Shown here piece after piece: positions 38,677 through 48,082 of a DNA stretch of 64,000 nucleotides. Source of the stretch: CAVQBP01 sp963848195 (lineage in GTDB: Bacteria; Bacteroidota; Ignavibacteria; Ignavibacteriales; Ignavibacteriaceae); assembly GCA_963848195.1 (NCBI GenBank), contig CAWKCY010000009.1, forward strand, positions 124,001 through 188,000. The letters are read 5' to 3'. The notes below the pieces were generated by a model that was not told where the DNA came from, made no database searches, and saw only the letters and a program-made list of their open reading frames with translations. The position numbers and the translations under genes are program-made. Position 1 is the stretch's first letter; every line of letters starts with the position of its first letter.

Positions 38677-40566
38677 TTATGTTGGGAGCGAAAAATAGAA
38701 AGTTGCACCTTCACCTTCAATCCCTTCAGCCCAAATATTTCCTGAATGTTTATTAATTATCTTCTTAACTGTAGCTAAACCGATTCCTGTCCCTGGAAAA
38801 TCTTCCACACTATGTAATCTTTGAAATACCCCGAATAATTTATCATAATAATTCATATCGAATCCTACACCATTATCTTTTATAAAAAAAGTATTTTCTT
38901 CTTCCATATTATTATCTTTCCGATGGACCCCAAGAGAACCAATAATAATTACGGGATTATCCTTTTGAGAAGTAAATTTGATTGCATTAGAAAGTAAATT
39001 TACAAGCACTATTCTTAATAATGATTGATCAGCCTTTACTTCAGGTAAATCTTCGATAATCCATTCAATTTTTTTCCCATCTATAAATTCCATTTTTTCA
39101 ATTACTTCATTTACAAGGGTTTTAAAACTAAGTTTAGTCTTTGAAATATTCGTTTTGGCTGTTCTTGAAAAAGTCAATAACCCGTCTATAAGTTGTCCCA
39201 TTTCATTTGTAGATTCTTTTATGAGATTAAAAAATCTCATATTCTTTTCATCAAGGGAATCCCCAATATTCTTTTGAAGGATTTCAAGAAATCCGCTTAT
39301 ATGTCTTGCCGGGGCTCTAAGATCATGCGAAACAGTATAACTGAATGATTCAAGTTCCCTATTAACAGTTTCAAGTTGAGCTGTACGTTCACGAATTTCC
39401 TTCTCAGCTTGTTTACGGTAGGTTATATCCCTGATAGTGCTTATAACAATAATTCCTTCATCTGTTTCAAAAGGATTGAGACTTATTTCTACCGGAAACT
39501 CACTCCCGTCCTTTCTTCTTCCGAAAAGTTCAAGCCCCACTCCCATTTCCCTGGTTCGCGGTGCTAAAAAGTAAGAATAAACGTGTTCTTTATGAATACT
39601 TTTATAGCGATCAGGAAGAAGATAATTGAGATTTTTGCCAATTAATTCCTCGCTTGAGTATCCGAATAATTTTTCAGTTTGATGATTTACTAAAACAATA
39701 TTACTGCTTAAGTTTACTGCAACTATTCCATCCGGAATAAAATTCAAAAGCCTTTCGATTCTTTTTTGTGCTTTCAACCTTTCCATTTCAGCACGCTTAC
39801 GTTCTGTTACATCCCTTATTGCACTAATTGCAACAGTTCCGTTTTCAGTTTCAAAAGGACTGAGACTTATTTCAACCGGAAATTCAGTTCCGTCTTTTCT
39901 TCTTCCAAATAGTTCGAGTCCCGCTCCCATCTCCCGTACCCGGGGTAAAAGAAAATAGGTAGAACGATGTTTTTCATGAATTATTTTAAAACGTTCGGGA
40001 AGAAGTAGTTCAAGCTTACTTCCAATTAATTCTTCTCTTGAATATCCGAACAATTTTTCTGCCTGATGGTTAACTAGTACAATAATCCCTTCATTATTTA
40101 CAGCAACAATAGCATCGGGAGTGAAATTGAGCAACTTCTCCATTCTTTGCTGTGCTTTTATTCTTTCTGTTTCTGCACGTTTACGCTCGGTTATATCTCT
40201 TATTGCACTTATTGCAAAGATTTCATCTCCGGCTTCAAAAGGACTTAAGCTTATTTCAACTGGGAATTCTGTTCCATCTTTTCTCTTTCCAAATAGTTCC
40301 AGTCCTGCACCCATTTCACGGACTTTAGGTAAGAGAAAATATGTGGCTCGATGTGTTTTATGTATTTCAGTCATACTTTTAGGAAGAAGGATCTCTAGTT
40401 CTTTCCCTAAAAGTTCATCTCTGCTGTAACCGAAAAGTTTTTCGGTTGAATTGTTTACTACCACTATAACACCGCTTTTATTGATAGCGACAATAGCATC
40501 AGGAGCAAAGTTTAATAAACTATCATCAAGTGTCTTAATGGAAGTATTTTTAGACTTATCGATCAT
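38677..40566 (-). CDS. Triple-PAS sensor histidine kinase
   Basis: 629 residues without membrane segments. Three tandem PAS units of 128 residues each occupy residues 17-144, 145-272 and 273 to about 400, and each begins LLNF-x-PD and carries REMG-x-GLELFG-x-RKDG-x-EFPVEIS. The units are so alike that they must stem from recent internal duplication. The kinase core follows: HisKA with SYTVSHDLRAPARHISGF and HATPase with NLLSNAIKFTSQK, FIKDNGVGFD and GTGIGLATVKKI. The SHDLRAPAR type of H-box is the one usual in phytochrome-like kinases paired with Rcp1-type receivers, which fits the adjacent gene. The ligand or cofactor of the PAS units is unknown. Confidence 0.94.
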   Translation of the reverse strand: MIDKSKNTSIKTLDDSLLNFAPDAIVAINKSGVIVVVNNSTEKLFGYSRDELLGKELEILLPKSMTEIHKTHRATYFLLPKVREMGAGLELFGKRKDGTEFPVEISLSPFEAGDEIFAISAIRDITERKRAETERIKAQQRMEKLLNFTPDAIVAVNNEGIIVLVNHQAEKLFGYSREELIGSKLELLLPERFKIIHEKHRSTYFLLPRVREMGAGLELFGRRKDGTEFPVEISLSPFETENGTVAISAIRDVTERKRAEMERLKAQKRIERLLNFIPDGIVAVNLSSNIVLVNHQTEKLFGYSSEELIGKNLNYLLPDRYKSIHKEHVYSYFLAPRTREMGVGLELFGRRKDGSEFPVEISLNPFETDEGIIVISTIRDITYRKQAEKEIRERTAQLETVNRELESFSYTVSHDLRAPARHISGFLEILQKNIGDSLDEKNMRFFNLIKESTNEMGQLIDGLLTFSRTAKTNISKTKLSFKTLVNEVIEKMEFIDGKKIEWIIEDLPEVKADQSLLRIVLVNLLSNAIKFTSQKDNPVIIIGSLGVHRKDNNMEEENTFFIKDNGVGFDMNYYDKLFGVFQRLHSVEDFPGTGIGLATVKKIINKHSGNIWAEGIEGEGATFYFSLPT

Positions 40567-41039
40567 TTCAACCGGTAGTGAATATCTGTATATATAAATA
40601 CGTCAAAAAAATATTATTAATACTCCAAAAACTTTTTACCAGAAATATTATATGGTTAAAAAGAGTGGAAATAAGAAGAGAAATATTCTATATGTATCTG
40701 ATTAAAATTTCTTTAGCAGGTAACTTAATATCCTTACTTCCATCTTTCCAAATCGTCGCTACTATTATTTTCATAATTAACATGAGCTTTTTAATTGATT
40801 ATCTTCTACTAAATCATTTCATTAAAAATAGAGTGGATCAATTATAAACATTTGAGATTAAATTATCAAGATTTTGCCATATTATATTTAACTATTGGAA
40901 ATAATATCCAAAACTACATAGCAATTTAGCCATATAGCCATTTAACAATTAAGCAATTTAACAATACATGTCTGTTCATCATTAGTGCTGATTTGCAAAT
41001 TTGTTATGGGCAGAAATGAATTTGTATCAAAAATAACTT
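40567..41039. other. Intergenic region, no gene
   Basis: An 89-codon frame at 40578 has AT-driven composition and no family likeness, so I leave it out. At 40921-40967 there is a low-complexity run of AATTTAGC and TTTAACAATT direct repeats like those at about 35527 and 6470. Nothing else stands out. The start of the triple-PAS kinase and the end of the HGSNAT-like gene flank it. Confidence 0.6.
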
Positions 41040-42128
41040 TTATATTTTCAAAAAAATATTCTTTTTATTAAAGAGATAAAGAATGTACCAAAGAATAGCT
41101 GTCCAAATTAATCCTACAAATACACCCATCATTCCATCATATCCCACTAAATATTCTTTAAATCCTAAAGCATATGCAAAATTTCTGACTATCGGCTGAA
41201 GAAAATATCCCAACAAAGCATTGGAACCAAATATTATCAATCCCCAGGCCCACTTTTTAATTTGAGCAACATCAATAATTAAATAAAAAATTAAATAAGT
41301 AAGCGCTGATACTCCTGATGTGAATAATGAATATGATGCTGATACAGTTTCTTTATTCATAGCGAAATTCGGCCAATCATATAAATGTAGTAGATATCCG
41401 GTAGAACAAAATACTATGAATATTATAATTGACTGCTTTATTATGATTGATGTATCTTTTGTTAAGATAGCTTCTCCCAAAATTGTACCTACTATTGTAA
41501 TTAAACCATATGAAATAGAAGCCCAGGGAGTGCAGTGAATCGTTAAAGGTCTCAGTGGATCACCTGTAAGGTTTGCGATTGTAAAAAAACCTTTTGAAGG
41601 ATCACCCAGATGAAGCCACCAATAAAATGTATGGGACATTATTAAATGGAATGCAGCTATGATAAAAACCAGGATCCATCTCTTCCATTTGGTTATCAGT
41701 ATTGAAACTGCTCCCATGAAATAAGCAATACCTATTGCTTGTAAGATCCCCCACCAGTATGACAATCCAAAAATCAACGAAATGTAAAGCACTCCAAGAG
41801 CAATTAATAAAATAGTTCGGCTCCCTACATGCTTCCACCATTCTTTTCCCCTACGTCTCTTACTCAAAGGCAGCACCATTCCAACAATGAATACAAAAAA
41901 TGGTGCAACTAAATCCGTAAAGGTTAATCCCGCTCCTGTTATATTACCTGGTGCCTCTGCTGCATGATAAAAGGTTGATACCGGTGGACTCCCAAACCAG
42001 GACATGGTAAATGGCAGGTTTGTATAACCAGCTACCTGTATTACAAAAATCATTGCAAGAATTGTAAATCCTCTAAAAGCATCAATTGAAACTATTCTTC
42101 CTTTTGGTGCAGGTACGGATTCCGGCAT
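41040..42128 (-). CDS. HGSNAT/NagX-like membrane acyltransferase (DUF5009)
   Basis: 362-residue membrane protein with about ten hydrophobic segments. The N-terminal signature RIVSIDAFRGFTILAMIFV and GLTFTDLVAPFFVFIVGM is that of the heparan-alpha-glucosaminide N-acetyltransferase/DUF5009 family. Bacterial NagX members are linked to N-acetylglucosamine use, while human HGSNAT transfers acetyl groups across the lysosomal membrane. A role in acetylating or moving amino sugars is an inference. No sugar catabolic gene is directly adjacent on this strand. Confidence 0.88.
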   Translation of the reverse strand: MPESVPAPKGRIVSIDAFRGFTILAMIFVIQVAGYTNLPFTMSWFGSPPVSTFYHAAEAPGNITGAGLTFTDLVAPFFVFIVGMVLPLSKRRRGKEWWKHVGSRTILLIALGVLYISLIFGLSYWWGILQAIGIAYFMGAVSILITKWKRWILVFIIAAFHLIMSHTFYWWLHLGDPSKGFFTIANLTGDPLRPLTIHCTPWASISYGLITIVGTILGEAILTKDTSIIIKQSIIIFIVFCSTGYLLHLYDWPNFAMNKETVSASYSLFTSGVSALTYLIFYLIIDVAQIKKWAWGLIIFGSNALLGYFLQPIVRNFAYALGFKEYLVGYDGMMGVFVGLIWTAILWYILYLFNKKNIFLKI

Positions 42129-42295
42129 TGATGTATTCCTTTCTATAACTAATCATTTCGGTATTATTAATAATATCTAAAAATAAACATAAGTTTATGA
42201 TTTAGAAAAGCATTCCATAAACAAAACTTAAGAAATTTCATTTCTTTCCGATAATAACAAATAAATTCAAATAATTTAATTATCAAGAATCTATA

Positions 42296-42679
42296 ATGAA
42301 AAGTTATACTCATATTTTACTTTTTGTCTTAATATTTATCCCGTTAAATACTGCATTCTCTATAGGCAATGATGAATTATATAAGCCTTTTGCTGAAGTT
42401 ATGCCAGCTCCTAAAGACGGCCTGCAAAGCATTTATAACAAAATTAAATATCCCGACCTTGCTAAAAAGGCAGGAATTGAAGGAAAAGTATATTTGTTGG
42501 TATATATAAATGAAAATGGTGATGTCGATGATATCAAAGTTTTAAAAAGCCTGGTTGGCTGTGATGATGCTGCAATTGAAGCTGTGAAGAATACTAAATT
42601 CAATCCTGGAAAAAATAATGGCGTTCCTATAAAAGTTAAATTAACTCTTCAAATTCAATTTCAGCTTGATAGATCTTAA
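42296..42679 (+). CDS. Exported TonB C-terminal domain protein
   Basis: 127 residues: signal peptide (residues 1-22, ending TAFS), then a complete TonB C-terminal domain (YPDLAKKAGIEGKVYLLVYI, NENGDVDDIKVLKS, AAIEAVKNTKFNPGKNNGVP, LTLQIQF). It lacks the N-terminal anchor and Pro-rich linker of a true energy transducer, so it is a periplasmic stand-alone domain, a type common in Bacteroidota-like genomes. It could dock to TonB receptors or assist cell-envelope processes. It lies alone, divergent from the HGSNAT-like gene. Confidence 0.87.
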   Translation: MKSYTHILLFVLIFIPLNTAFSIGNDELYKPFAEVMPAPKDGLQSIYNKIKYPDLAKKAGIEGKVYLLVYINENGDVDDIKVLKSLVGCDDAAIEAVKNTKFNPGKNNGVPIKVKLTLQIQFQLDRS

Positions 42680-42933
42680 TATTTATTCGGCTAATATTCC
42701 CAATTTAAAATAAAAAAATTAAAAATGAGCTAAATAATTTATTTCTTCTTTCGATTATAATCTTATCATAAAATTTTTAAATATAATTAGTTTTTTCAAT
42801 ACTTTAACTGATGCTATAAAAATCGTTCAAAACTTAATTATCTTTAGCAATATAGCTTTTGATTTAGGAACAGGTATAGTAAAAGTATTTTAAGGTTTAG
42901 AATTAATATCAATAATGATTTTCAGGACAAGGT

Positions 42934-44754
42934 GTGCAAAACGAAGAAAAATCTTTCCTAAATAATGGGGTTAAGGAATTCCTTTCAAATTCATTAAAAA
43001 CCCTTGGATCTATATTAAACGTATTAGATTCAATTTCTGCAATTTCAGAACAGCAATTCTCAAAAATCAGCGGCAATCTTCAAATATATTATTCTAAATC
43101 GAAAGAAATTTCAGAAAAAGGTTCGGAGATAGTATTACTATTATCCGGTGATCAGTATAATAATAATATAGAAAACTTACAGAAGATATACGTTAATATA
43201 TTTGATTCTATTGATAAATCTCAAATGAAATTTGAAACAAGTGAAGCATTTTTTAATGAAATTATAAAATCAATTAACATTGTTGCAGAAGATGTTTTAG
43301 GTTTTAAAAGATTGGTTAAATATCTTCATATACAGGGTATATCAACTAAAATAGAAAGTTCCCGGCTTGGCAGTGATGATAAAGGTTTTAATAATTTAGC
43401 AGAAAATGTTGAGAATTTATCCATTGTTATTTCAGATAAATCAAGCAAATTCAGGGTTGAGACAGAATCCTTAATTAATTTGATAAGGAATGTACAATAT
43501 GAAGATATAAATATAAAAAGAACACAACAGGAAAATTCAAAAACTATATTAAATAATGCTAAAGCAAGTCTAAATTTACTAATTGATAAAAACCGGCAAA
43601 GTTCCGTAAAATATGAAATAGTATACTCCAATTTTCAGGAGATTCAGGGTAATATAGGTACATTAGTTACCTCAGTGCAGTTTCATGATATAACACGCCA
43701 GCAGTTCCAGCATGTACACGCCGCATTTCAAAATTTAATGAAGAAAATATCTTCCGCAGCAAGTATGGGTTTTAAAGATTCAGAACAACTATTGAATACT
43801 ATCTATGATATCTGCAAAATTCAATATGAGCAATTAAAGCACTCCAGGGATGAATTATTTTCTGCAACAAAAGAAATTATTGACAATTTGACAAGCATTA
43901 ATGAAAATATTTTCAATATGACCCGGGAAATCTCCGGATTACTTGACGATAATGGTAATTATAACCAATCTTTTATTGAAAATATTAAACAAGGTCTTAA
44001 GAATGTTTCCGCTTCACTAAGCAGCAGCAGTAACCTTGGGCTAAACTTTTCAAATTCAACCAATAAAGTAATTAATACAATCGAGTCTCTGGCTGGTTTT
44101 ATTAATGAAATTGGTGAAATTGGTTCGGAAATAGAATTAATCTCACTCAACGCTAATATTAAGGCTGTTCACCTTGGTGAAGAAGGAGCCACTCTAGCTG
44201 TTATTGCAGGGGAAATTCAAAAATTATCAATTGATGCAAGAAAAGAGACCGACATTGTAATTCAAAAAATTTTAAAGATAAATGAATTTTCCAAAAGTTT
44301 TGATGACTCTTTAAATCAAAATTGTAATGAATCAGTTGAATCGAAAAAGACTATTGAAGAATTTAATAATATTCTGAATTCATTAAATACTATAATCGGG
44401 GAGGCGGCTTCAGGATTAACTATTATTCAAAAATCAGCCAAAAGACTGCTTGAAGATTTAATACTAACTATAAAGACGATTACTGTGCATACGGAGACTG
44501 AGAAAAAAATAAATCAGATTCTGAAACAGGTAGAATTCATAATAGAAAAAAGTAATTCATTAAAGGGAACAAAACTTCGTAATAACTCAGAATTGTCTGA
44601 TTTAAGCATGAATTACACAATGCAGAGTCAGCGTAATATTCATAATTCTGTTACATCTGAATTTAACGAAACGGATTTCAATATAAAACCTGATAATACG
44701 GATAATATCAGCGGTGGTTCAGATGAATTTGGAGATAATGTTGAGCTATTTTAA
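42934..44754 (+). CDS. Soluble chemoreceptor-like protein with CheZ-like motif
   Basis: 606 residues from a GTG start (AGGACAAGG just before it); no membrane segment, almost all helix. It has two degenerate receptor-hairpin modules: GISTKIESSRLGSDDKGF in the first third and IELISLNANIKAVHLGEEGA starting at residue 400, which echoes the classic tip but lacks its Gln/Arg contacts. Between them is SVQFHDITRQQFQHVH, with Asp252 and Gln256 spaced as in the CheZ phosphatase motif F-Q-D-L-T-G-Q. A related YEDINIKRTQQ precedes it. First gene of the chemosensory operon, which encodes no other known CheY phosphatase. The function as phosphatase or adaptor is inferred. Confidence 0.8.
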   Translation: MQNEEKSFLNNGVKEFLSNSLKTLGSILNVLDSISAISEQQFSKISGNLQIYYSKSKEISEKGSEIVLLLSGDQYNNNIENLQKIYVNIFDSIDKSQMKFETSEAFFNEIIKSINIVAEDVLGFKRLVKYLHIQGISTKIESSRLGSDDKGFNNLAENVENLSIVISDKSSKFRVETESLINLIRNVQYEDINIKRTQQENSKTILNNAKASLNLLIDKNRQSSVKYEIVYSNFQEIQGNIGTLVTSVQFHDITRQQFQHVHAAFQNLMKKISSAASMGFKDSEQLLNTIYDICKIQYEQLKHSRDELFSATKEIIDNLTSINENIFNMTREISGLLDDNGNYNQSFIENIKQGLKNVSASLSSSSNLGLNFSNSTNKVINTIESLAGFINEIGEIGSEIELISLNANIKAVHLGEEGATLAVIAGEIQKLSIDARKETDIVIQKILKINEFSKSFDDSLNQNCNESVESKKTIEEFNNILNSLNTIIGEAASGLTIIQKSAKRLLEDLILTIKTITVHTETEKKINQILKQVEFIIEKSNSLKGTKLRNNSELSDLSMNYTMQSQRNIHNSVTSEFNETDFNIKPDNTDNISGGSDEFGDNVELF

Positions 44755-44778
44755 TTAAATAATTGCGGAATAGATTAA

Positions 44779-45126
44779 ATGAAAAGAACTAAAAAAAACA
44801 ATATAAATAGTGAAAGTGCAAAAGAAGTTAAACTTGGTGAATCGCTTACTATATGGAACGCAGCAAAAATAAAAGAATTTATATCTTTAGAGTTAAACAA
44901 TTCTGAGAGCATTATTTTAAACTTTGATAAATCAGAGGAATATGATTTCTCTTTTATACAGCTTCTTTTTTCTGCATTAAAAAGTTCAGAGATTCAAGGT
45001 AAAAAGATAACAATTCTAAATATGCGGCCGGAACTTAGGAACCTTATTGAGGAATCCGGTTTTGACCATTTTAATTATCCGGTTTTTTCTTCTAAAAAAA
45101 GTGAGGGAATATTATGTCAAAAGTAA
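44779..45126 (+). CDS. STAS domain protein in chemosensory operon
   Basis: 115 residues with the STAS fold pattern: GESLTIWNAAKIKEFI, IILNFDKSEEYDFSFIQLL, KKITILNMRPELRNLIEESG. The Ser in YDFSFIQLL sits near where SpoIIAA-type proteins carry their phosphorylated Ser (D-x-S), so a partner-switch function is possible but unproven. Its last 13 bp overlap cheY, and it follows the soluble receptor gene by 24 bp, so it is translated with the chemosensory proteins. Confidence 0.8.
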   Translation: MKRTKKNNINSESAKEVKLGESLTIWNAAKIKEFISLELNNSESIILNFDKSEEYDFSFIQLLFSALKSSEIQGKKITILNMRPELRNLIEESGFDHFNYPVFSSKKSEGILCQK

Positions 45127-45479
45127 TAATGACTGTCGATGATTCTTCCAGTATCCGGCAAATGGTCAGTTTTACTTTACAGGAAGCAGGTTACAATGTG
45201 GTGGAAGCTGTGGATGGCAGAGATGCCTTAACAAAATTAAATAATAATTCTGTTAATATGCTGATAACAGATTTGAATATGCCGAATATGGATGGAATAT
45301 CATTAATAAAGAATGTTAGAAGTAATTCTGCTAATAAATTTATCCCGATTATCATGTTAACAACTGAATCTCAGGCAGCAAAAAAGATGGAAGGGAAAGC
45401 AGCCGGAGCAACCGGGTGGATAGTGAAACCTTTCCAGCAGGAACAATTACTAGGTGTAGTTAAAAAGGTATTAGGATGA
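45114..45479 (+). CDS. cheY: Chemotaxis response regulator CheY
   Basis: 121-residue lone receiver. Phosphorylation site Asp53 in LITDLNMPNMDG, acidic pair in TVDDSSSIRQ, Thr in MLTTESQ and Lys in WIVKPFQ. It receives phosphate from CheA. The ATGSQAAKK-type alpha-4 region is typical of CheY proteins encoded beside cheA. The gene overlaps the STAS gene at its start and cheA by 4 bp (ATGA) at its end, which couples their translation. Confidence 0.95.
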   Translation: MSKVIMTVDDSSSIRQMVSFTLQEAGYNVVEAVDGRDALTKLNNNSVNMLITDLNMPNMDGISLIKNVRSNSANKFIPIIMLTTESQAAKKMEGKAAGATGWIVKPFQQEQLLGVVKKVLG

Positions 45480-47539
45480 AAGAAAAACATATTGAGGCAT
45501 TTGTTCAAGAAGCTTCGGAACTTCTAATTGTTCTGGAAGAATCTTTAATTGATCTTGAAACTAAACCGGGTGATAATGAATTAATTGATAAAATCTTCAG
45601 ATCACTGCATACTATTAAAGGGTCTGCCGGAATGTTCGGCTTTGATGAAATCAGTGCTTTTGTTCATGATATAGAGACAGTATATGATAAGGTTAGAAAT
45701 AAAGAACTGGACGTGGATAAATCTCTTATTGATCTTACATTAAATGCCCGTGACCAAATTTCTTTTATGTTAAAAAATGAGAGTAAACAGAATATAATTG
45801 AGAATGAAACAGTAAAGCAAATCCTTTCCTCTTTTAAGGGATATTTAGATTATTCAGAGATAATTGAGAAGAATGAAGAAATAATAAAAATCGATAATAA
45901 TAAAAAAGGAGGTATAAAAATAATATACCATATTTATTTTGAGCCTACTGAAAATCTCCTTGTAAATGGTACTAACCCTATAGGTTTATTAAGTGAAATT
46001 TCTTCTCTTGGTAAAACAATAATTTCACCAAATACGGAAAAAATTCCCCCACTGGACTTATTCGACCCCGAAAAATTATATACTTCATGGAATATAATTT
46101 TATCTACAGATAGAGGAATCAATGAAATTAAAGATGTTTTCATTTTTGTAGAGGATGATTGTAAAATAAATATCAACGAAATAGGTAAAGGAGAGATAAA
46201 AGGGGATTTTAAATATTATTGTGAAATCATTAGCAAAGTGGACAAAAATATTCTTGATGCTGATAGTAAAGAAAAGATGATTCATCACGAAAAAAGTATC
46301 GAACAAAAAATTGAAAAGAAAGAATTAAAGAATGATAATTCAGTCTCACAAAATATTTCAAGCATCCGCGTTAACTCAGATAAACTTGATCTATTAGTTA
46401 ACCTTGTTGGTGAGCTGGTGACAGTTCAGGCAAGATTATCCCAGACTGCCGCATTTAAAAATGACAGTGCATTGATTTCAATTGCCGAAGATGTTGAAAG
46501 GCTAACATGGGAACTGAGAGATAACGCATTAAGCATCCGGATGATACCAATAGAAACAACATTCAATAAATTTAAAAGATTAATCCGTGATCTTTCAAAA
46601 GAATTAGGAAAAGAAGTAGAGCTAATTACCGAAGGGGGAGAAACAGAACTTGATAAAAATGTAATTGAGAAATTAAATGATCCCCTTGTGCATATAATAA
46701 GAAATTCCATCGGACATGGAATAGAAAATCCGGAAGAGAGACTTAAAAAAGGGAAAGAACGTTCCGGAAAAGTTTTTCTTTCTGCAATTCATTCAGGCAC
46801 ACATGTACTTGTACAAATTAAGGATGATGGAGCAGGATTAAATAAGGAAGCGATATATGAAAAAGCGATTGAACGAGGTATAATTGCCGCAGATGCAAAT
46901 TTAACCGATAAAGAAATTTTTAGTCTGATTTTCAAACCGGGATTTTCAACTGCAAAAGTAATCACGAATGTATCCGGCCGCGGTGTAGGTATGGATGTTG
47001 TTCAAAGTGCAATTGAATCTCTTCGCGGTTCGATAGAAGTGGAAAGTATAACTAATGAAGGAACAACAATAACCTTAAAACTACCGCTCACTTTGGCAAT
47101 AATTGAAGGTTTGATAGTCAAAATAGACAAAGATTTTTTTGTAATTCCTTTATCTTTCGTTGAAGAATGCATTGAACTGACTTGTGAAATCAAAAAGAAA
47201 TCAAACGGTAGAAACTTAATCGGTGTTAGGGGTGAAATAGTGCCTTACATTCCATTGAGAGAAAAATTCAATATAAATTCTAAACTCCCCTCAATAGAAC
47301 AAATAGTTCTCATCAATGAAAATAACTCAAAAACCGGATTAGTAGTGGATGAAATAATAGGTGAACGTCAAGTAGTAATTAAATCACTAGGAACATATTA
47401 TAAGAATGTTGAAATGATGTCCGGTGCTACTGTTCTAGGTGACGGTACAGTGGCTTTAATAATGGATGTCCCGAAACTAATTTTGTCCGAAATTAATGAA
47501 GAGAAAAAGCTGGTTGAAGAGTTTAACAATAACAAATAA
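45476..47539 (+). CDS. cheA: Chemotaxis histidine kinase CheA
   Basis: 687 residues with the usual CheA order: HPt domain with phospho-His45 (LHTIKGSAGMFGF), a P2-like insert (about 150-250) with weak similarity, the dimerisation domain (NLVGELVTVQARLSQ), the ATPase with PLVHIIRNSIGHGIENPEER, DDGAGLN and GRGVGMDVV, and a C-terminal CheW-like regulatory domain (GVRGEIVPYIPLREKF, LVVDEIIGERQVVIKSL). It phosphorylates CheY and CheB under receptor control. Full length, between cheY and cheW in the operon. Confidence 0.97.
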   Translation: MKEKHIEAFVQEASELLIVLEESLIDLETKPGDNELIDKIFRSLHTIKGSAGMFGFDEISAFVHDIETVYDKVRNKELDVDKSLIDLTLNARDQISFMLKNESKQNIIENETVKQILSSFKGYLDYSEIIEKNEEIIKIDNNKKGGIKIIYHIYFEPTENLLVNGTNPIGLLSEISSLGKTIISPNTEKIPPLDLFDPEKLYTSWNIILSTDRGINEIKDVFIFVEDDCKININEIGKGEIKGDFKYYCEIISKVDKNILDADSKEKMIHHEKSIEQKIEKKELKNDNSVSQNISSIRVNSDKLDLLVNLVGELVTVQARLSQTAAFKNDSALISIAEDVERLTWELRDNALSIRMIPIETTFNKFKRLIRDLSKELGKEVELITEGGETELDKNVIEKLNDPLVHIIRNSIGHGIENPEERLKKGKERSGKVFLSAIHSGTHVLVQIKDDGAGLNKEAIYEKAIERGIIAADANLTDKEIFSLIFKPGFSTAKVITNVSGRGVGMDVVQSAIESLRGSIEVESITNEGTTITLKLPLTLAIIEGLIVKIDKDFFVIPLSFVEECIELTCEIKKKSNGRNLIGVRGEIVPYIPLREKFNINSKLPSIEQIVLINENNSKTGLVVDEIIGERQVVIKSLGTYYKNVEMMSGATVLGDGTVALIMDVPKLILSEINEEKKLVEEFNNNK

Positions 47540-47551
47540 AGGAGTAAAGAA

Positions 47552-48049
47552 ATGAATGATTCGTTAGTTGATATAAGGCAATTTCTTACATTCAAACTAT
47601 CTGAAGAAGTTTTCGGTGTTGATGTTGCCAAGGTAAGAGAAATTCTTGACTTTATTCAAATAACAAAAGTTCCGCAAACACCTGATTTTATGAGTGGGGT
47701 GATAAATCTACGGGGCAGTGTTGTACCTGTTGTCGATATGCGATTAAAGTTCGGAATGGAAAAGACTGAAACAACTGTGAATACATGTATTATAGTTGTT
47801 GAAGTAAATCTTGATGTTGAAAATGTAGTACTTGGTGCACTTGTCGATTCTGTACAGGAGGTATTTGAGTTAGATCCGTCACAAATAGAACCAGCACCAA
47901 AAATAGGTACTAAATTAAAAACGGATTTTATAAATGGGATGGGTAAACGAGATGATAAATTCATCATTATTCTGAATATTGACAAAGTCTTTTGTTCAGA
48001 AGAATTAGCCTTAGTGCAGGATGCTCAAGGAATAAAGAATAATAATTAA
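47552..48049 (+). CDS. cheW: Chemotaxis adaptor CheW
   Basis: 165-residue adaptor that joins receptors to CheA. Core motifs VFGVDVAKVREIL, INLRGSVVPVVDMRLKF and GALVDSVQEVFEL are present. Ribosome binding site GGAG at 47541-47544. It lies 12 bp after cheA and 33 bp before the poly-HAMP receptor. It is a paralogue of the CheW at 17388, and both are followed by a receptor gene. Confidence 0.96.
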   Translation: MNDSLVDIRQFLTFKLSEEVFGVDVAKVREILDFIQITKVPQTPDFMSGVINLRGSVVPVVDMRLKFGMEKTETTVNTCIIVVEVNLDVENVVLGALVDSVQEVFELDPSQIEPAPKIGTKLKTDFINGMGKRDDKFIIILNIDKVFCSEELALVQDAQGIKNNN

Positions 48050-48082
48050 CAAGGAAGTAAAAAAAATAAGGAGTAATTCAAA

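Noticed and set aside
40578..40847. 89-residue ORF after the triple-PAS kinase
   Set aside because: Low-complexity hydrophobic frame in AT-rich DNA, no ribosome binding site and no likeness to a known family.
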